Shown in pieces: positions 16,726 to 24,964 of a stretch of 34,569 nt of DNA. The DNA is from an uncultured Methanobrevibacter sp. (GTDB lineage Archaea; Methanobacteriota; Methanobacteria; Methanobacteriales; Methanobacteriaceae). Position numbers and translations under genes: made by a program. The notes beneath the pieces were generated by a model. It made no database searches, was not told where the DNA came from, and saw only the letters and a list, made by a program, of their open reading frames with translations. Positions within the stretch are counted from its first letter, which is position 1. Every line of letters begins with the position of its first letter. The stretch is taken from the NCBI RefSeq assembly GCF_947170395.1, contig NZ_CAMVTE010000022.1:1-34569 (forward strand). The letters are read 5' to 3'.

Positions 16726-17004
16726 ATGGCTTACAAAATTGATAATGCTATTGTAAAAAAGGATATTGCAGGTAATTTAACATTAATTGATCCGGATAAT
16801 GTTTTTGAAGATGAGGATGCGTTCATTGCTGTAAAAAGTGATGATTTAATCACTATTCAACTTTTAATAAATGGAATTTTAAATAATGATTTTAAAAGTT
16901 GGAGGGAATTGGGCGTAATTCCTGAAACTGACCCATTAAAAAGTATCTTTGTACGTTTAGGTTATTCAAAAGAAGATATAGCTAATTTACTAAAAGAATT
17001 ATAG
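16726..17004 (+). CDS. Conserved small protein of unknown function
   Basis: 92 residues, acidic, no signal or membrane segment and no family recognised. It contains a hydrophobic core helix (LITIQLLINGILNN) and a C-terminal helical part, WRELGVIPETDPLKSIFVRL, ending in KEDIANLLKEL. ATG 16726 is preferred to GTG 16717 because GTGGTTATT provides the ribosome site. It has its own AT-rich upstream region behind iorB and is followed by a T-rich run (17010-17040). A link to the ior genes is not shown. Confidence 0.55.
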   Translation: MAYKIDNAIVKKDIAGNLTLIDPDNVFEDEDAFIAVKSDDLITIQLLINGILNNDFKSWRELGVIPETDPLKSIFVRLGYSKEDIANLLKEL

Positions 17005-17218
17005 CTATTTTCTTTACTATTTTTTTTTCAAATTTTTTTCAATTGCTTTCAGTACTATTATTGCCTTCATTGTGTAATATTGCTTTGTTGCTGTAAAATT
17101 TACTTAGGAAAACCATTTTATTTAAGTTATAATCATTTAATTTTAATATAAAGATTATTATGCTCTGTTTTTAAAAATTAAAAATAAGAATGGATTGTAG
17201 AAAAGATTTCGCTCTTTT
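17005..17218. other. Gene-free convergent spacer
   Basis: 214 bp between two converging genes. The left edge is T-rich (after 17005), consistent with termination of the small plus-strand gene. It contains AATATTGCT at 17076-17084, a 9-mer also present in inverted orientation twice near 19083-19126. No open frame or RNA gene seen. Confidence 0.4.
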
Positions 17219-17650
17219 CTATAAACCTTTAATATCGTTTTCATCTAAAATTTTAACATTGCTGTTGGATAATGCTTCGATAGCTTTTTCCATGTTTTCT
17301 AATCTCATAACTACAATAGCTTCATCAGTTTTGCTACTTACAAATGCATATAAGTATTCCAAATTGATTCCTTTTTCGTCAAATACTGCTAATGTGGAAT
17401 TTAATCCATTAGGTTCATCTGGAACTGCTAAAATAATTACTTCATTTTCTTTAACGATAAATCCATCTCTTTCAAGTGCTTCAATCGCTTTTTCATTATC
17501 CGAAACGATTAATCTTAAAATCCCATATTTTGTTGTGTCGGCTATTGAAAGTGCACGAATGTTAATATTTTCTTTTGCTAATGTGTCAATAGCTTTTTTA
17601 ATTCTTCCTTCTTTGTTTTCCACAAAAATTGAAACTTGTTTCACTGCCAT
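17219..17650 (-). CDS. Tandem ACT-domain protein
   Basis: 143 residues made of two ACT modules: residues 1-70 (VKQVSIFVENKEGRIKKAID, then INIRALSIADTTKYGILRLI) and about 72-143 (VIILAVPDEPNGLNSTLAVF, then INLEYLYAFV). ACT domains bind amino acids and regulate enzymes. Stand-alone tandem ACT proteins are commonly encoded next to phenylacetate-CoA ligase, as here (8 bp downstream of it), and probably sense an aromatic amino acid. ATG start with GGTGATAAAATGGC-type leader. Confidence 0.85.
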   Translation of the reverse strand: MAVKQVSIFVENKEGRIKKAIDTLAKENINIRALSIADTTKYGILRLIVSDNEKAIEALERDGFIVKENEVIILAVPDEPNGLNSTLAVFDEKGINLEYLYAFVSSKTDEAIVVMRLENMEKAIEALSNSNVKILDENDIKGL

Positions 17651-17658
17651 TTTATCAC

Positions 17659-18960
17659 CTATCCTAAGTTCCTTTCATCAATTACACGAACAGCTTTACC
17701 TTCACTTCTTGGAAGTGATTCCGGTTCACAAATGGTTACATCAACTCTTAGTCCTGTTTCTGATCTGATGGATGCCTGAATCTGTTTTTCGACCTTTTCC
17801 ATTTCTTTCATTTCGTCGGAGAACAATTCTTTTGAAGCTTCAACTTTCACTTCAACCTGGTCCAAAATATCAGGTCTTGTCACATGAATCATGTAGTTAG
17901 GACTAACTCCATTAATTTTAAGCAATGCTTTTTCGATTTGGGATGGGAACACCATAACCCCTTTGATTTTAATCATGTCATCGCTTCTTCCGGTGATTCT
18001 TGTCATTCTGACTGTTGTTCTTCCGCACTCACATTTCTCACAGATGAGTGATGTTAAATCTTTTGTTCTAAATCTTAAAATAGGCATTCCGGTTTTTGTA
18101 AGAGATGTTAGGACAAGTTCTCCTTTCTCACCGTAATCCAGTGTCTCACCGGTGTCTGAATTGATGATTTCTGGATAGAAATGATCATCCTGGATGTGCA
18201 TTCCGTTTTGCTGGTCGCATTCCTGTGCAACACCAGGACCCATAACTTCGGTTAGTCCGTAAATGTTGTGTGTTTTTATTCCAAGGGATGATTCTATTCT
18301 TTTCCTCATTTCATCAGTCCACATTTCAGCTCCATGAATTCCTACTTTCAAATTGAGTTCATCTAAGCTGATTCCTGCCTTTTCTCTTGACTCTCCAAGA
18401 TACATTGCATATGATGGTGTACAGGTCAATATGTCGGTTTGAAAATCAATCATTGTTGAAAGCTGTCTTTGGGTGTTTCCGGCTGAAATCGGTATTGTGA
18501 TAGCACCCATTTTGTTTCCACCATGGTGAATTCCAAAACCGCCTGTAAATAATCCGTATCCGTAAGCATTTTGAATTATATATTCTTTTTCAGCTCCGGC
18601 CATTTTTAGTCCACGTGCAATGCATTCTCCCCAAATGTCCAAGTCATTTTGGGTATATGCAGTAACGGTTGGTTTTCCGGTTGTTCCTGAAGATGCATGT
18701 ACTTCTACAATTTCTTCACGTGGAACTGCAAGTAATCCTAATGGGTATGCTTCTCTTAAATCAGTTTTTGTTGTAAATGGAATTTTTTCGATATCTTTTA
18801 ATGTTTTAATATCTTCTGGTTTAAGACCTGCTTCATCAAATCTTTTTTTATAAAATTCAACGTTTTCATAGGCTAGTTTAACAGTTTTTTGCAGCCTTTC
18901 AAGTTGAATCTTTTCTTTTTCCTCTTTATCCATACATTCGGCTTTTTCATTCCAAAACAT
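17659..18960 (-). CDS. paaK: Phenylacetate-CoA ligase (aryl-acid:CoA ligase)
   Basis: 433 residues of the AMP-forming adenylate family. [20 protein letters not shown] is the P-loop; [17 protein letters not shown] supplies the adenine-binding motif; LRFRTKDLT has the conserved Asp; [24 protein letters not shown] is the hinge and C-terminal domain. It activates phenylacetate or related aryl acetates to CoA esters. In methanogens such ligases work with indolepyruvate oxidoreductase to convert exogenous aryl acetates into aromatic amino acids, which fits iorAB 1 kb away. First of a two-gene operon with the ACT protein. Confidence 0.9.
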   Translation of the reverse strand: MFWNEKAECMDKEEKEKIQLERLQKTVKLAYENVEFYKKRFDEAGLKPEDIKTLKDIEKIPFTTKTDLREAYPLGLLAVPREEIVEVHASSGTTGKPTVTAYTQNDLDIWGECIARGLKMAGAEKEYIIQNAYGYGLFTGGFGIHHGGNKMGAITIPISAGNTQRQLSTMIDFQTDILTCTPSYAMYLGESREKAGISLDELNLKVGIHGAEMWTDEMRKRIESSLGIKTHNIYGLTEVMGPGVAQECDQQNGMHIQDDHFYPEIINSDTGETLDYGEKGELVLTSLTKTGMPILRFRTKDLTSLICEKCECGRTTVRMTRITGRSDDMIKIKGVMVFPSQIEKALLKINGVSPNYMIHVTRPDILDQVEVKVEASKELFSDEMKEMEKVEKQIQASIRSETGLRVDVTICEPESLPRSEGKAVRVIDERNLG

Positions 18961-18989
18961 AGTATCCCTATTTTAATGATTTTTCTTTC

Positions 18990-19041
18990 AATGTTTAATT
19001 ATGATGTTTCTTTCATATAAAGTTTATAATAATGTTTAATT
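18990..19041 (-). promoter_or_regulatory. paaK promoter flanked by 11-bp direct repeats
   Basis: AATGTTTAATT occurs at 18990-19000 and 19031-19041, 41 bp apart (about four helical turns). Between them, on the minus strand, is a TATA-like TTTATATG (19014-19021), 54 bp before the paaK ATG. Repeats on both sides of a TATA box suggest regulator half-sites, although the sequence is AT-rich enough for chance. Confidence 0.4.
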
Positions 19042-19082
19042 TTTCAGCAGAGATTTTGTTTTGTTGTCTATATTCCGAATGC

Positions 19083-19126
19083 AATATTGCTCTAAACTCG
19101 TTATTTTATAAATTAAAAGCAATATT
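19083..19126. repeat. 9-bp inverted repeat upstream of TPR gene
   Basis: AATATTGCT (19083-19091) and AGCAATATT (19118-19126), with the 10-bp palindrome GCAATATTGC at 19081-19090. Located between divergent paaK and the TPR gene. A third AATATTGCT is at 17076. Possibly a regulator site shared by the cluster; weak evidence. Confidence 0.3.
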
Positions 19127-19188
19127 TACTTTATTTTTTTAATAAACTATTTATAATCCTTTTTTTATAAATTTAACTGGTGATTAAT

Positions 19189-19983
19189 ATGGATTCAAAG
19201 ATTAATCGTGGAAGAATGGAATTTAGCGATGAAAATTATGAAAAGGCATTGCTGTATTTTGATGCAGTTGATGAAAGCGATGAGGATTATGACTTTGTTT
19301 TGATTTTTAAGATTACATGTCTGATGGAACTTGAAAGGTATGACAAGGCATTGTTTCTAATTGATTCTCTTTTGGGGGAGGAACCTGATAATGAACTTCT
19401 GATGTATGAAAAAATCAGATGTCATATTGCATTGTCCGAAAAGGTTGAAGCCTTGGATACATTAAAGAAATTTGAAAAAATCATGGCAAGTGATGATAAG
19501 AGGATGATGCTGGATGCTGCTAGATTTTATAAGATATTGGGTGATTTTAAAAATGCTTTAAGGTTTTGCAATATGGCTCTTGAGGTTGATGAAAACTTTG
19601 AAGATGCACTGTATGAAAAATCCCTGATTGGATTGTCCTTAAACAATGATGATATTATCAATAATTGTGCAGATAAACTTCTGTTAATAACTGGTGGTGA
19701 TAAATACAGGATTCTGCCGGTATTTTACTTGAAATTGTATTCCGGGAAATTCAGGGACTGTGTTGAAATTGTTGATGAGTTGGGAAGTGAGATTAAGGAT
19801 GAAACACGTATCATGATTCAATCGGTTATTTATAGTCAGTTGTGTGAAAGTTTGGGTGTCAATATTCATCTCGTTGATGGTGAGGATATTGGCATTGGTG
19901 ATGCTATTGAACTGTTGCTTGATTATAAGGAAAATGGAACTGATCATGGCATTGTCAATGATATTGGTTTTATAATAATGTGA
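19189..19983 (+). CDS. Tetratricopeptide-repeat protein
   Basis: 264 residues, nearly all alpha-helical. Paired helices with TPR spacing are visible from about residue 5 on: INRGRMEFSDENYEKALLYF, LMELERYDKALFLIDSLLGE, RFYKILGDFKNALRFCNMAL and LYEKSLIGLSLNNDD. There is no signal peptide or enzyme motif. Such proteins are scaffolds for protein complexes and are numerous in methanogens. ATG 19189 follows GGTGATTAAT; a GTG at 19180 is part of that ribosome site. It has its own TATA region near 19148. Partner unknown. Confidence 0.7.
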   Translation: MDSKINRGRMEFSDENYEKALLYFDAVDESDEDYDFVLIFKITCLMELERYDKALFLIDSLLGEEPDNELLMYEKIRCHIALSEKVEALDTLKKFEKIMASDDKRMMLDAARFYKILGDFKNALRFCNMALEVDENFEDALYEKSLIGLSLNNDDIINNCADKLLLITGGDKYRILPVFYLKLYSGKFRDCVEIVDELGSEIKDETRIMIQSVIYSQLCESLGVNIHLVDGEDIGIGDAIELLLDYKENGTDHGIVNDIGFIIM

Positions 19984-20031
19984 ATGTACAAAAAAGTACA
20001 TTAATGTACATTAGTAGTAATGTTTATATAA
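19983..20031 (+). promoter_or_regulatory. Symporter promoter with three AATGTAC half-sites
   Basis: AATGTAC (19983-19989), six A, GTACATT (19996-20002), then the 10-bp palindrome AATGTACATT (20003-20012). A TATA box TTTATATAA follows at 20023-20031, about 62 bp before the symporter ATG. The half-sites end 10 bp before the TATA box, where archaeal activators or repressors often bind. The first base overlaps the stop of the TPR gene. Confidence 0.6.
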
Positions 20032-20092
20032 TGTCTCTATTAAAATAATTAATGTAAATATTATTTAGTTAATATTTTAGAGGTAATTATTT

Positions 20093-21700
20093 ATGGACGT
20101 TATGATTTTAGCAATTGTATTTATAATCTACATATTTGCTCTTGTTTTTGTAGGTTATTATGCATACAAAAAAACTAATTCCTCTGAAGATTTTATGATA
20201 GCCGGTAAGGATACACACCCATTTATCATGGCGATGAGTTATGGTGCTACTTTTATTTCGACAGCCGCTATTGTAGGTTTTGGAGGAGTGGCAAGTGAAT
20301 ATGGGATGAGTGTTTTATGGTTAGCATTTTTAAACATTATCATTGGTGTATTCATAGCATTTGTATTTTTAGGAAAAAGAACTCGTAGAATGGGTCATTC
20401 ATTGGGCTCATTAACATTTCCGGAGTTTTTAGGAAAACGTTTTGACAGTAAATTCATTCAATATGCTTCCGGATTAATTATTTTCTGTGCAATGCCGATT
20501 TATGCTGCGGTAGTATTGATTGGAGCTGCAAGATTTTTAGAATCTTCACTATTAATTGATTTCAGTATTGCACTATTAATCTTATCAATAATTATTACAT
20601 TTTATGTACTGTTCGGTGGAATCCGTGGTGTAATGTATACAGATGCCCTTCAGGGAACCATCATGGTTGTTGCAATGGTATTCCTGCTTGTATTTGTATA
20701 TTGGTTGCTTGGAGGAGTGGATACTGCAAACACTGCTCTGACTAACATGGTTAACCTTTATCCTGCAGATGCCCTGGCAACGGGCGGTACGGGCTGGACA
20801 TCGTTTCCGGAGTTTGGAACTCCATTCTGGTGGTCCTTAGTTTCATCCACTCTTATTGGTGTAGGTATTGGTGTACTTGCTCAACCGTCATTGATTGTAA
20901 GGTTCATGACTGTTAAATCAGACAAAGAATTAAACAGGTCTGTTTTAATTGGAGGTATTTTCATTGCAATCATGCCAACAACCGCATACATCGTAGGATC
21001 ACTTTCAAATGTATATTTCCTTGATAAAGTGGGAAAGATTGCAGTTGATGTCGTTGGAGGAAACATCGACAAGGTTATTCCAACATTCATTACAATGGCC
21101 CTGCCTGAATGGTTTGTATATATTTTCCTGCTTTCTTTAATCGCAGCTGCAATGTCAACAATATCTTCACAATTGCACACTCAGGGAACCGCTTTTGGTG
21201 TGGATATTTATGCAACTTTAAGAGACAAATCCAAACAAAAACTTGATCAGGTTTCAATTTCAAGAGTAGGTATTTTGATAGCTATTATTTTAGCATTGGT
21301 TATGGCATATTCACTTCCTGGAAGTGTGGTTGCGCTTGGAACAAGCTTGTTCTTTGAAATTTGTGCAGCAGCGTTCCTTCCTGTATTTTTAGGAGCACTT
21401 TACTGGAAAGGAATTACAAGACTCGGAGCCATTGCAGGAATAGTATCCGGAACATTTGTAAGTCTGTTCTGGTTGATGTTTGTATTCAAAAAGACTGCAG
21501 TTGGACTCGGAATCTGTAAATTCATTTTAGGTGTAGAAACAATCTTGCCTGCAGCGCCATGGCCATTTATTGATGTAATGCTGATAGCTGTACCTGTTTC
21601 AGCAATATTTACAATTGTTGTAAGTTTGCTTACAAAACCTCCAGCTCAGGATGTTGTAGATAAGGCATTCGAACAAATTGATGCAAGGAGTGATGCATAA
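20093..21700 (+). CDS. Sodium:solute symporter (SSS family)
   Basis: 535 residues, about 13 membrane helices. SSS-family marks include NSSEDFMIAGKDTHPFIMAM after helix 1, ISTAAIVGFGGVASEYG, VLFGGIRGVMYTDALQGTIM with the usual G-G-hydrophobic-R/K-G-V-x-x-T-D, and SLIAAAMSTISSQLHTQGTA with Na-site serines/threonines. It imports a substrate with Na+; whether proline, pantothenate or an organic acid cannot be read. ATG start with GAGGT upstream. Its stop overlaps the start of a small accessory gene (TAATG). Confidence 0.85.
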   Translation: MDVMILAIVFIIYIFALVFVGYYAYKKTNSSEDFMIAGKDTHPFIMAMSYGATFISTAAIVGFGGVASEYGMSVLWLAFLNIIIGVFIAFVFLGKRTRRMGHSLGSLTFPEFLGKRFDSKFIQYASGLIIFCAMPIYAAVVLIGAARFLESSLLIDFSIALLILSIIITFYVLFGGIRGVMYTDALQGTIMVVAMVFLLVFVYWLLGGVDTANTALTNMVNLYPADALATGGTGWTSFPEFGTPFWWSLVSSTLIGVGIGVLAQPSLIVRFMTVKSDKELNRSVLIGGIFIAIMPTTAYIVGSLSNVYFLDKVGKIAVDVVGGNIDKVIPTFITMALPEWFVYIFLLSLIAAAMSTISSQLHTQGTAFGVDIYATLRDKSKQKLDQVSISRVGILIAIILALVMAYSLPGSVVALGTSLFFEICAAAFLPVFLGALYWKGITRLGAIAGIVSGTFVSLFWLMFVFKKTAVGLGICKFILGVETILPAAPWPFIDVMLIAVPVSAIFTIVVSLLTKPPAQDVVDKAFEQIDARSDA

Positions 21701-21813
21701 TGACAGTTTTGGGAATTGCTGATCCCTGGATTTGGGGAGTATATCTCGGAATAATATTATCCACACTTTTATGTGTCGGTTATGGTATTATAAATTGGAA
21801 TAAAGGAGATTAA
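21700..21813 (+). CDS. Symporter small accessory protein (37 residues)
   Basis: A 37-codon frame whose ATG shares its A with the TAA stop of the symporter gene. It begins MTVLGIADPWIW, continues as one membrane helix (about 13-31, GVYLGIILSTLLCVGYGII) and ends NWNKGD. Small single-helix proteins coupled to SSS symporters are known in bacteria and archaea and probably bind the transporter. The overlapping start, membrane helix, charged tail and terminator just after the stop argue that it is real. Confidence 0.8.
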   Translation: MTVLGIADPWIWGVYLGIILSTLLCVGYGIINWNKGD

Positions 21814-21827
21814 TCCTTTTTCTATAT

Positions 21828-21859
21828 GAAGGAACTTTTTCCTTCTTTATTTTTTTTTT
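21828..21859 (+). terminator. Hairpin terminator of the symporter operon
   Basis: GAAGGAA (21828-21834), CTTT loop, TTCCTTC (21839-21845), then a tract of almost pure T to 21859. It looks like a bacterial intrinsic terminator. It lies 14 bp after the small accessory gene. Confidence 0.8.
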
Positions 21860-21883
21860 GATTCGGACTTATTTTTTAACAGT

Positions 21884-21916
21884 TATTTTATATATGGATA
21901 ATGATAATTATATCCT
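21884..21916 (+). promoter_or_regulatory. Promoter giving a probably leaderless transcript
   Basis: TATA-like TTTTATATAT (21886-21895) lies about 22-30 bp before the ATG at 21917, the usual TATA-to-start-site distance in archaea, and no ribosome site precedes the ATG. The mRNA is therefore likely to begin at or near the start codon. Confidence 0.45.
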
Positions 21917-22636
21917 ATGAAAAGTTTATTCGACAATTTTGGAAGAATTGGAAAAAACGATCCCGAATTTCATGAAATTTTCAGAAATTTTGCATTCGGA
22001 GAAGTTTTTGAATATTCCACATTAAGTGAAAAAGACAGTATTTTAGTGATTCTGGCATGTTTGATTGCTGCCCAGTCTCCAAAAGCTTTTAAAAAAATAT
22101 TGATGAGTGCATTGGATAAGGGTGTCACTCCCATTGAAATAAAGGAAGTGCTGTATCAGTCAGTTCCATATGTGGGTTTTGCAAGGGCGCACAATTTCTT
22201 TGGAGTAGTCATAAAAGTATTTGACAAAAAGGGCATTGAATTGCCTCTTGAAGGACAGTCAAATACCAATCCTGAAAACAGGCATGAAAAAGGTCGTGAA
22301 ATACAGGAAAGTTATTTTGGGGCTGAAAATATTGAAAACATGAGAAATTCCACTCCTCAAGACCAGCAGCATTTTAATAGGTTTTTAGAAGGTTTCTGCT
22401 TTGGGGATTTCTACACAAGAAATGGTCTTGATGATCAGCAGAGAGAATTGATAACATTCACTTTCATAGCAACAATCGGGGGCTGTGAAAATCAGTTGAG
22501 GGGCCATACCCAAGGAAATCTGGCAGTGGGCAATTCCAAAGAAAAGCTGATTTCTGTTTTAACAGTAATTTTGCCTTATATAGGTTTTCCAAGAACTCTT
22601 AATGCTTTGGCAATTATAAATGAAATTTGTAAATAG
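21917..22636 (+). CDS. Double carboxymuconolactone-decarboxylase-like protein
   Basis: 239 residues with two CMD/AhpD-type helical domains. Domain 1 (about 15-110) has LSEKDSILVILACLIAAQSP and VTPIEIKEVLYQSVPYVGFA. Domain 2 (about 150-239) has LDDQQRELITFTFIATIGGC, LRGHTQGNLAVGNSKEKLIS and VLPYIGFPRTLNAL. No CxxC peroxidase pair is present, only a single Cys in domain 2, so AhpD-like peroxidase activity is unlikely. Such proteins are usually of unknown role. Start has no ribosome site. The next gene starts 7 bp later, so the pair is an operon. Confidence 0.8.
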   Translation: MKSLFDNFGRIGKNDPEFHEIFRNFAFGEVFEYSTLSEKDSILVILACLIAAQSPKAFKKILMSALDKGVTPIEIKEVLYQSVPYVGFARAHNFFGVVIKVFDKKGIELPLEGQSNTNPENRHEKGREIQESYFGAENIENMRNSTPQDQQHFNRFLEGFCFGDFYTRNGLDDQQRELITFTFIATIGGCENQLRGHTQGNLAVGNSKEKLISVLTVILPYIGFPRTLNALAIINEICK

Positions 22637-22643
22637 GGATAGT

Positions 22644-24029
22644 ATGATATATAAATGTACAATTTGTGGCCATATACACAATGAAGAAGCGACAGGCGTC
22701 TTATTAACTGAACTGGATGCTTGTCCTATCTGTAAACAGGATATTTCAAAGTTTGTTGAAGTTGAAAACTCAAAATCAACGGAAAACATTGAGATAAAGA
22801 ATGCACAATTGGCCTATGATAAGAATTATGCAAAATCAGACAAGGACATCAGGGCAATGGATGCAATTCATCAAATGGCAATGACTGGTGAATCAATAGT
22901 CTCTGCAATGTATACTGAACTTCCAATGCCTAATTGGGATGATATTCTTCTTTTGGGATGTCAATTAAATCCCCAACCTTTGGAAAGTGACGTTGAAGTG
23001 AATGCCCGTACTGTCATAGGTAGAAATGCCAAAAAGCCATTGGTCATTGAAAGTCCGATATATATAACTCATATGTCTTTTGGAGCCCTTTCAAGAGAAA
23101 CAAAGATTGCACTTGCCAAGGGCAGTGCTGCCATTAAAACAGCTCAATGCAGTGGTGAAGGTGGAATTTTAGCTGAAGAGATGGAAAATGCATATAAATA
23201 TATCTTTGAATATGTTCCAAACAGATACTCTGTCAATGAGGAGAATCTTAAAAATGCAGATGCCATAGAGATTAAAATTGGTCAGTCAACCAAACCAGGT
23301 CTTGGAGGTCAGCTTCAGGGTGAAAAGGTAACTTCTGAAATTGCCGAAGTTAGAGGCAAACCTTTAGGTGAGGATATTCACTCCCCAGCCACAATTCCCG
23401 GTATTACAACCAAAGATGATTTAAAGGAATTGGTGGATGAGTTAAGGCAACGTTCACAAGGCAGGCCGATTGGTTTGAAATTTGCTGCCGGAAGGATTGA
23501 AGATGATTTGGAATATGTGCTGTATGCCGGGCCTGATTTCATAACCATTGATGGCAGGGGCGGATCTACCGGTGCAAGCCCACAGTTGATAAGGGATTCC
23601 ACATCAGTTCCAACAATCTATGCTCTTTCAAGAGCCCGCAGGTTTCTCGATGAGCATGGAAGTGATATTGACTTAACAATCACAGGCGGATTGAGAGTAT
23701 CATCAGACTTTGCAAAGGCTTTGGCTATGGGTGCCAATGCTATTGCAATCGGTACTGGAGCCATGATTGCAGCTGCCTGTCAGCAGTATAAAATTTGTGA
23801 TACTGGTGATTGCCCTGTAGGTGTTGCAACTCAGGATAGTGAGCTTAGAAAAAGATTAAAAATAGATGTTTCTGCAAAACGTGTTGAAAACTATTTGAAA
23901 GTATCAACAGAAGAGTTAAAAACATTCGCCAGAATTACTGGTCACAATGATGTTCATGATTTAAATATTGATGATTTGTGCACCATTAACTCTGAAATAT
24001 CTGATTATACGGATATAAAGCATGTATGA
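22644..24029 (+). CDS. Rubredoxin-headed glutamate-synthase-like FMN protein
   Basis: 461 residues. Residues 1-35 form a rubredoxin-like metal knuckle (C5, C8, C27, C30). The rest is the FMN-binding glutamate synthase domain: SPIYITHMSFGALSRETKIA, then KPGLGGQLQGEKV, AGPDFITIDGRGGSTGASP, ITGGLRVSSDFAKALAMGAN and CQQYKICDTGDCPVG, the last giving a 3Fe-4S-type cysteine set. There is no glutaminase domain, as in split archaeal GltS. It may make glutamate or be another FMN-dependent oxidoreductase. ATG 22644 with GGGAT upstream is preferred over ATG 22620, which lies inside the previous gene. Confidence 0.8.
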   Translation: MIYKCTICGHIHNEEATGVLLTELDACPICKQDISKFVEVENSKSTENIEIKNAQLAYDKNYAKSDKDIRAMDAIHQMAMTGESIVSAMYTELPMPNWDDILLLGCQLNPQPLESDVEVNARTVIGRNAKKPLVIESPIYITHMSFGALSRETKIALAKGSAAIKTAQCSGEGGILAEEMENAYKYIFEYVPNRYSVNEENLKNADAIEIKIGQSTKPGLGGQLQGEKVTSEIAEVRGKPLGEDIHSPATIPGITTKDDLKELVDELRQRSQGRPIGLKFAAGRIEDDLEYVLYAGPDFITIDGRGGSTGASPQLIRDSTSVPTIYALSRARRFLDEHGSDIDLTITGGLRVSSDFAKALAMGANAIAIGTGAMIAAACQQYKICDTGDCPVGVATQDSELRKRLKIDVSAKRVENYLKVSTEELKTFARITGHNDVHDLNIDDLCTINSEISDYTDIKHV

Positions 24030-24052
24030 TTTGAATATTATTCATATTCAAA
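24030..24052. terminator. Bidirectional hairpin between convergent genes
   Basis: TTTGAATAT (24030-24038) pairs perfectly with ATATTCAAA (24044-24052), 5-base loop. It starts at the base after the plus-strand stop and covers the last codons of the minus-strand gene. No long T tract is present, so termination efficiency is uncertain. Confidence 0.5.
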
Positions 24053-24448
24053 TTTATATGTTATTTCAACTTCTAATTGGTTTCTGATTTCGGCGGTTGC
24101 ATTATCAATGTAGAAAACGCCGAGTTCCAATCCCATTTCTTTAAAAATTTTTCCAACTTCAGGCAATTCATCAAATGCTCTTTGGACAATTTTATCATTT
24201 TTAACAATTTTTGCTGTTCCGTAATATCTTAAGAATTTGTCCCCGTCATATGCGGCAATTTCCACTTTTGGATTTTCCTGAATTTGCTTGAAAACATCTT
24301 TAAATGTTCCGGATGTAAAATAAATTTTATCTCCATCTAAATAATGATAACCGAATGGTCTGCATTTTGGTTGATCTCCTTTTGTAGTTGCCAAATAAAA
24401 GACTTCAGCTCTTTCTAAAAAATCATCAACAATTTTAATATCTGACAT
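24038..24448 (-). CDS. Pyridoxamine-5'-phosphate-oxidase-like flavin-binding protein
   Basis: 136 residues of the split-barrel flavin fold: AEVFYLATTKGDQPKCRPFG, IYFTSGTFKDVFKQIQENPK, VEIAAYDGDKFLRYYGTAKI. This is the common family of small FMN/F420-binding proteins in methanogens; residues for true pyridoxine oxidation are not evident. Likely an oxidoreductase of unknown substrate. ATG start preceded by GGAGAG. Stands alone, divergent from modABC. Confidence 0.8.
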   Translation of the reverse strand: MSDIKIVDDFLERAEVFYLATTKGDQPKCRPFGYHYLDGDKIYFTSGTFKDVFKQIQENPKVEIAAYDGDKFLRYYGTAKIVKNDKIVQRAFDELPEVGKIFKEMGLELGVFYIDNATAEIRNQLEVEITYKFEYE

Positions 24449-24964
24449 AAATCTCTCCTTACTTTATTTTCTTATGTAGGGGTTAATAAATCTTTTCTTT
24501 TTGTTTTAAATCTAACGAACATATTTGATTTTTTGATAATATTTTATCATGTTTTTTTAAAAAACTGGTGTAATTTTAAAAATACAAAAATAGTGTGGTA
24601 GCATGGTAGTAAAGTTAGTTAATCTTTGTAAAAAATGAATCGTTATGAAAATATTTATATATCAAGTGTTATAATAAATATAATTACTAATCATAATAAT
24701 TCAATTGTAATTTAAGATGGGAAATGAGTTGATAATAAGATATTATGAAATGAATATGTAAGTATTCCTTAATTAATATTTTAAATTATTGTAAATTTTT
24801 TATATGGTGTTTTGCATCGATATAAATGTTGTTTACAATATGCAACAATGTTATTGTGCTAATTGATGTGTATAAGATTATCTTCGTGTCTTTTTCTAAT
24901 CTTTGATTATTGTATTTAATGTCTGATTTGTACTTTGTTTAATCTATTAATGAGGAGGAAAACT
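24449..24964 (+). promoter_or_regulatory. Long AT-rich leader upstream of modABC
   Basis: 516 bp without a credible gene; the best small frame, 14 codons at about 24718, has no ribosome site. TATA-like sequences are at 24798-24806 and 24820-24826. Nested inverted repeats lie at TTGCAT (24812-24817)/ATGCAA (24840-24845) and TGTTG (24827-24831)/CAACA (24843-24847), near the likely start of transcription. A further 6-bp stem, TGATAA-TATT-TTATCA, is at 24534-24549. GAGGAGG (24952-24958) is the modA ribosome site. A molybdate-responsive control site is plausible. Confidence 0.4.

Noticed and set aside
24534-24549. TGATAA-TATT-TTATCA stem as a terminator
   Set aside because: No plus-strand gene ends before it, and the minus-strand gene is read away from it.
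24718-24762. 14-codon open frame upstream of modA
   Set aside because: No ribosome site, no recognisable peptide and AT-rich context; most likely chance.
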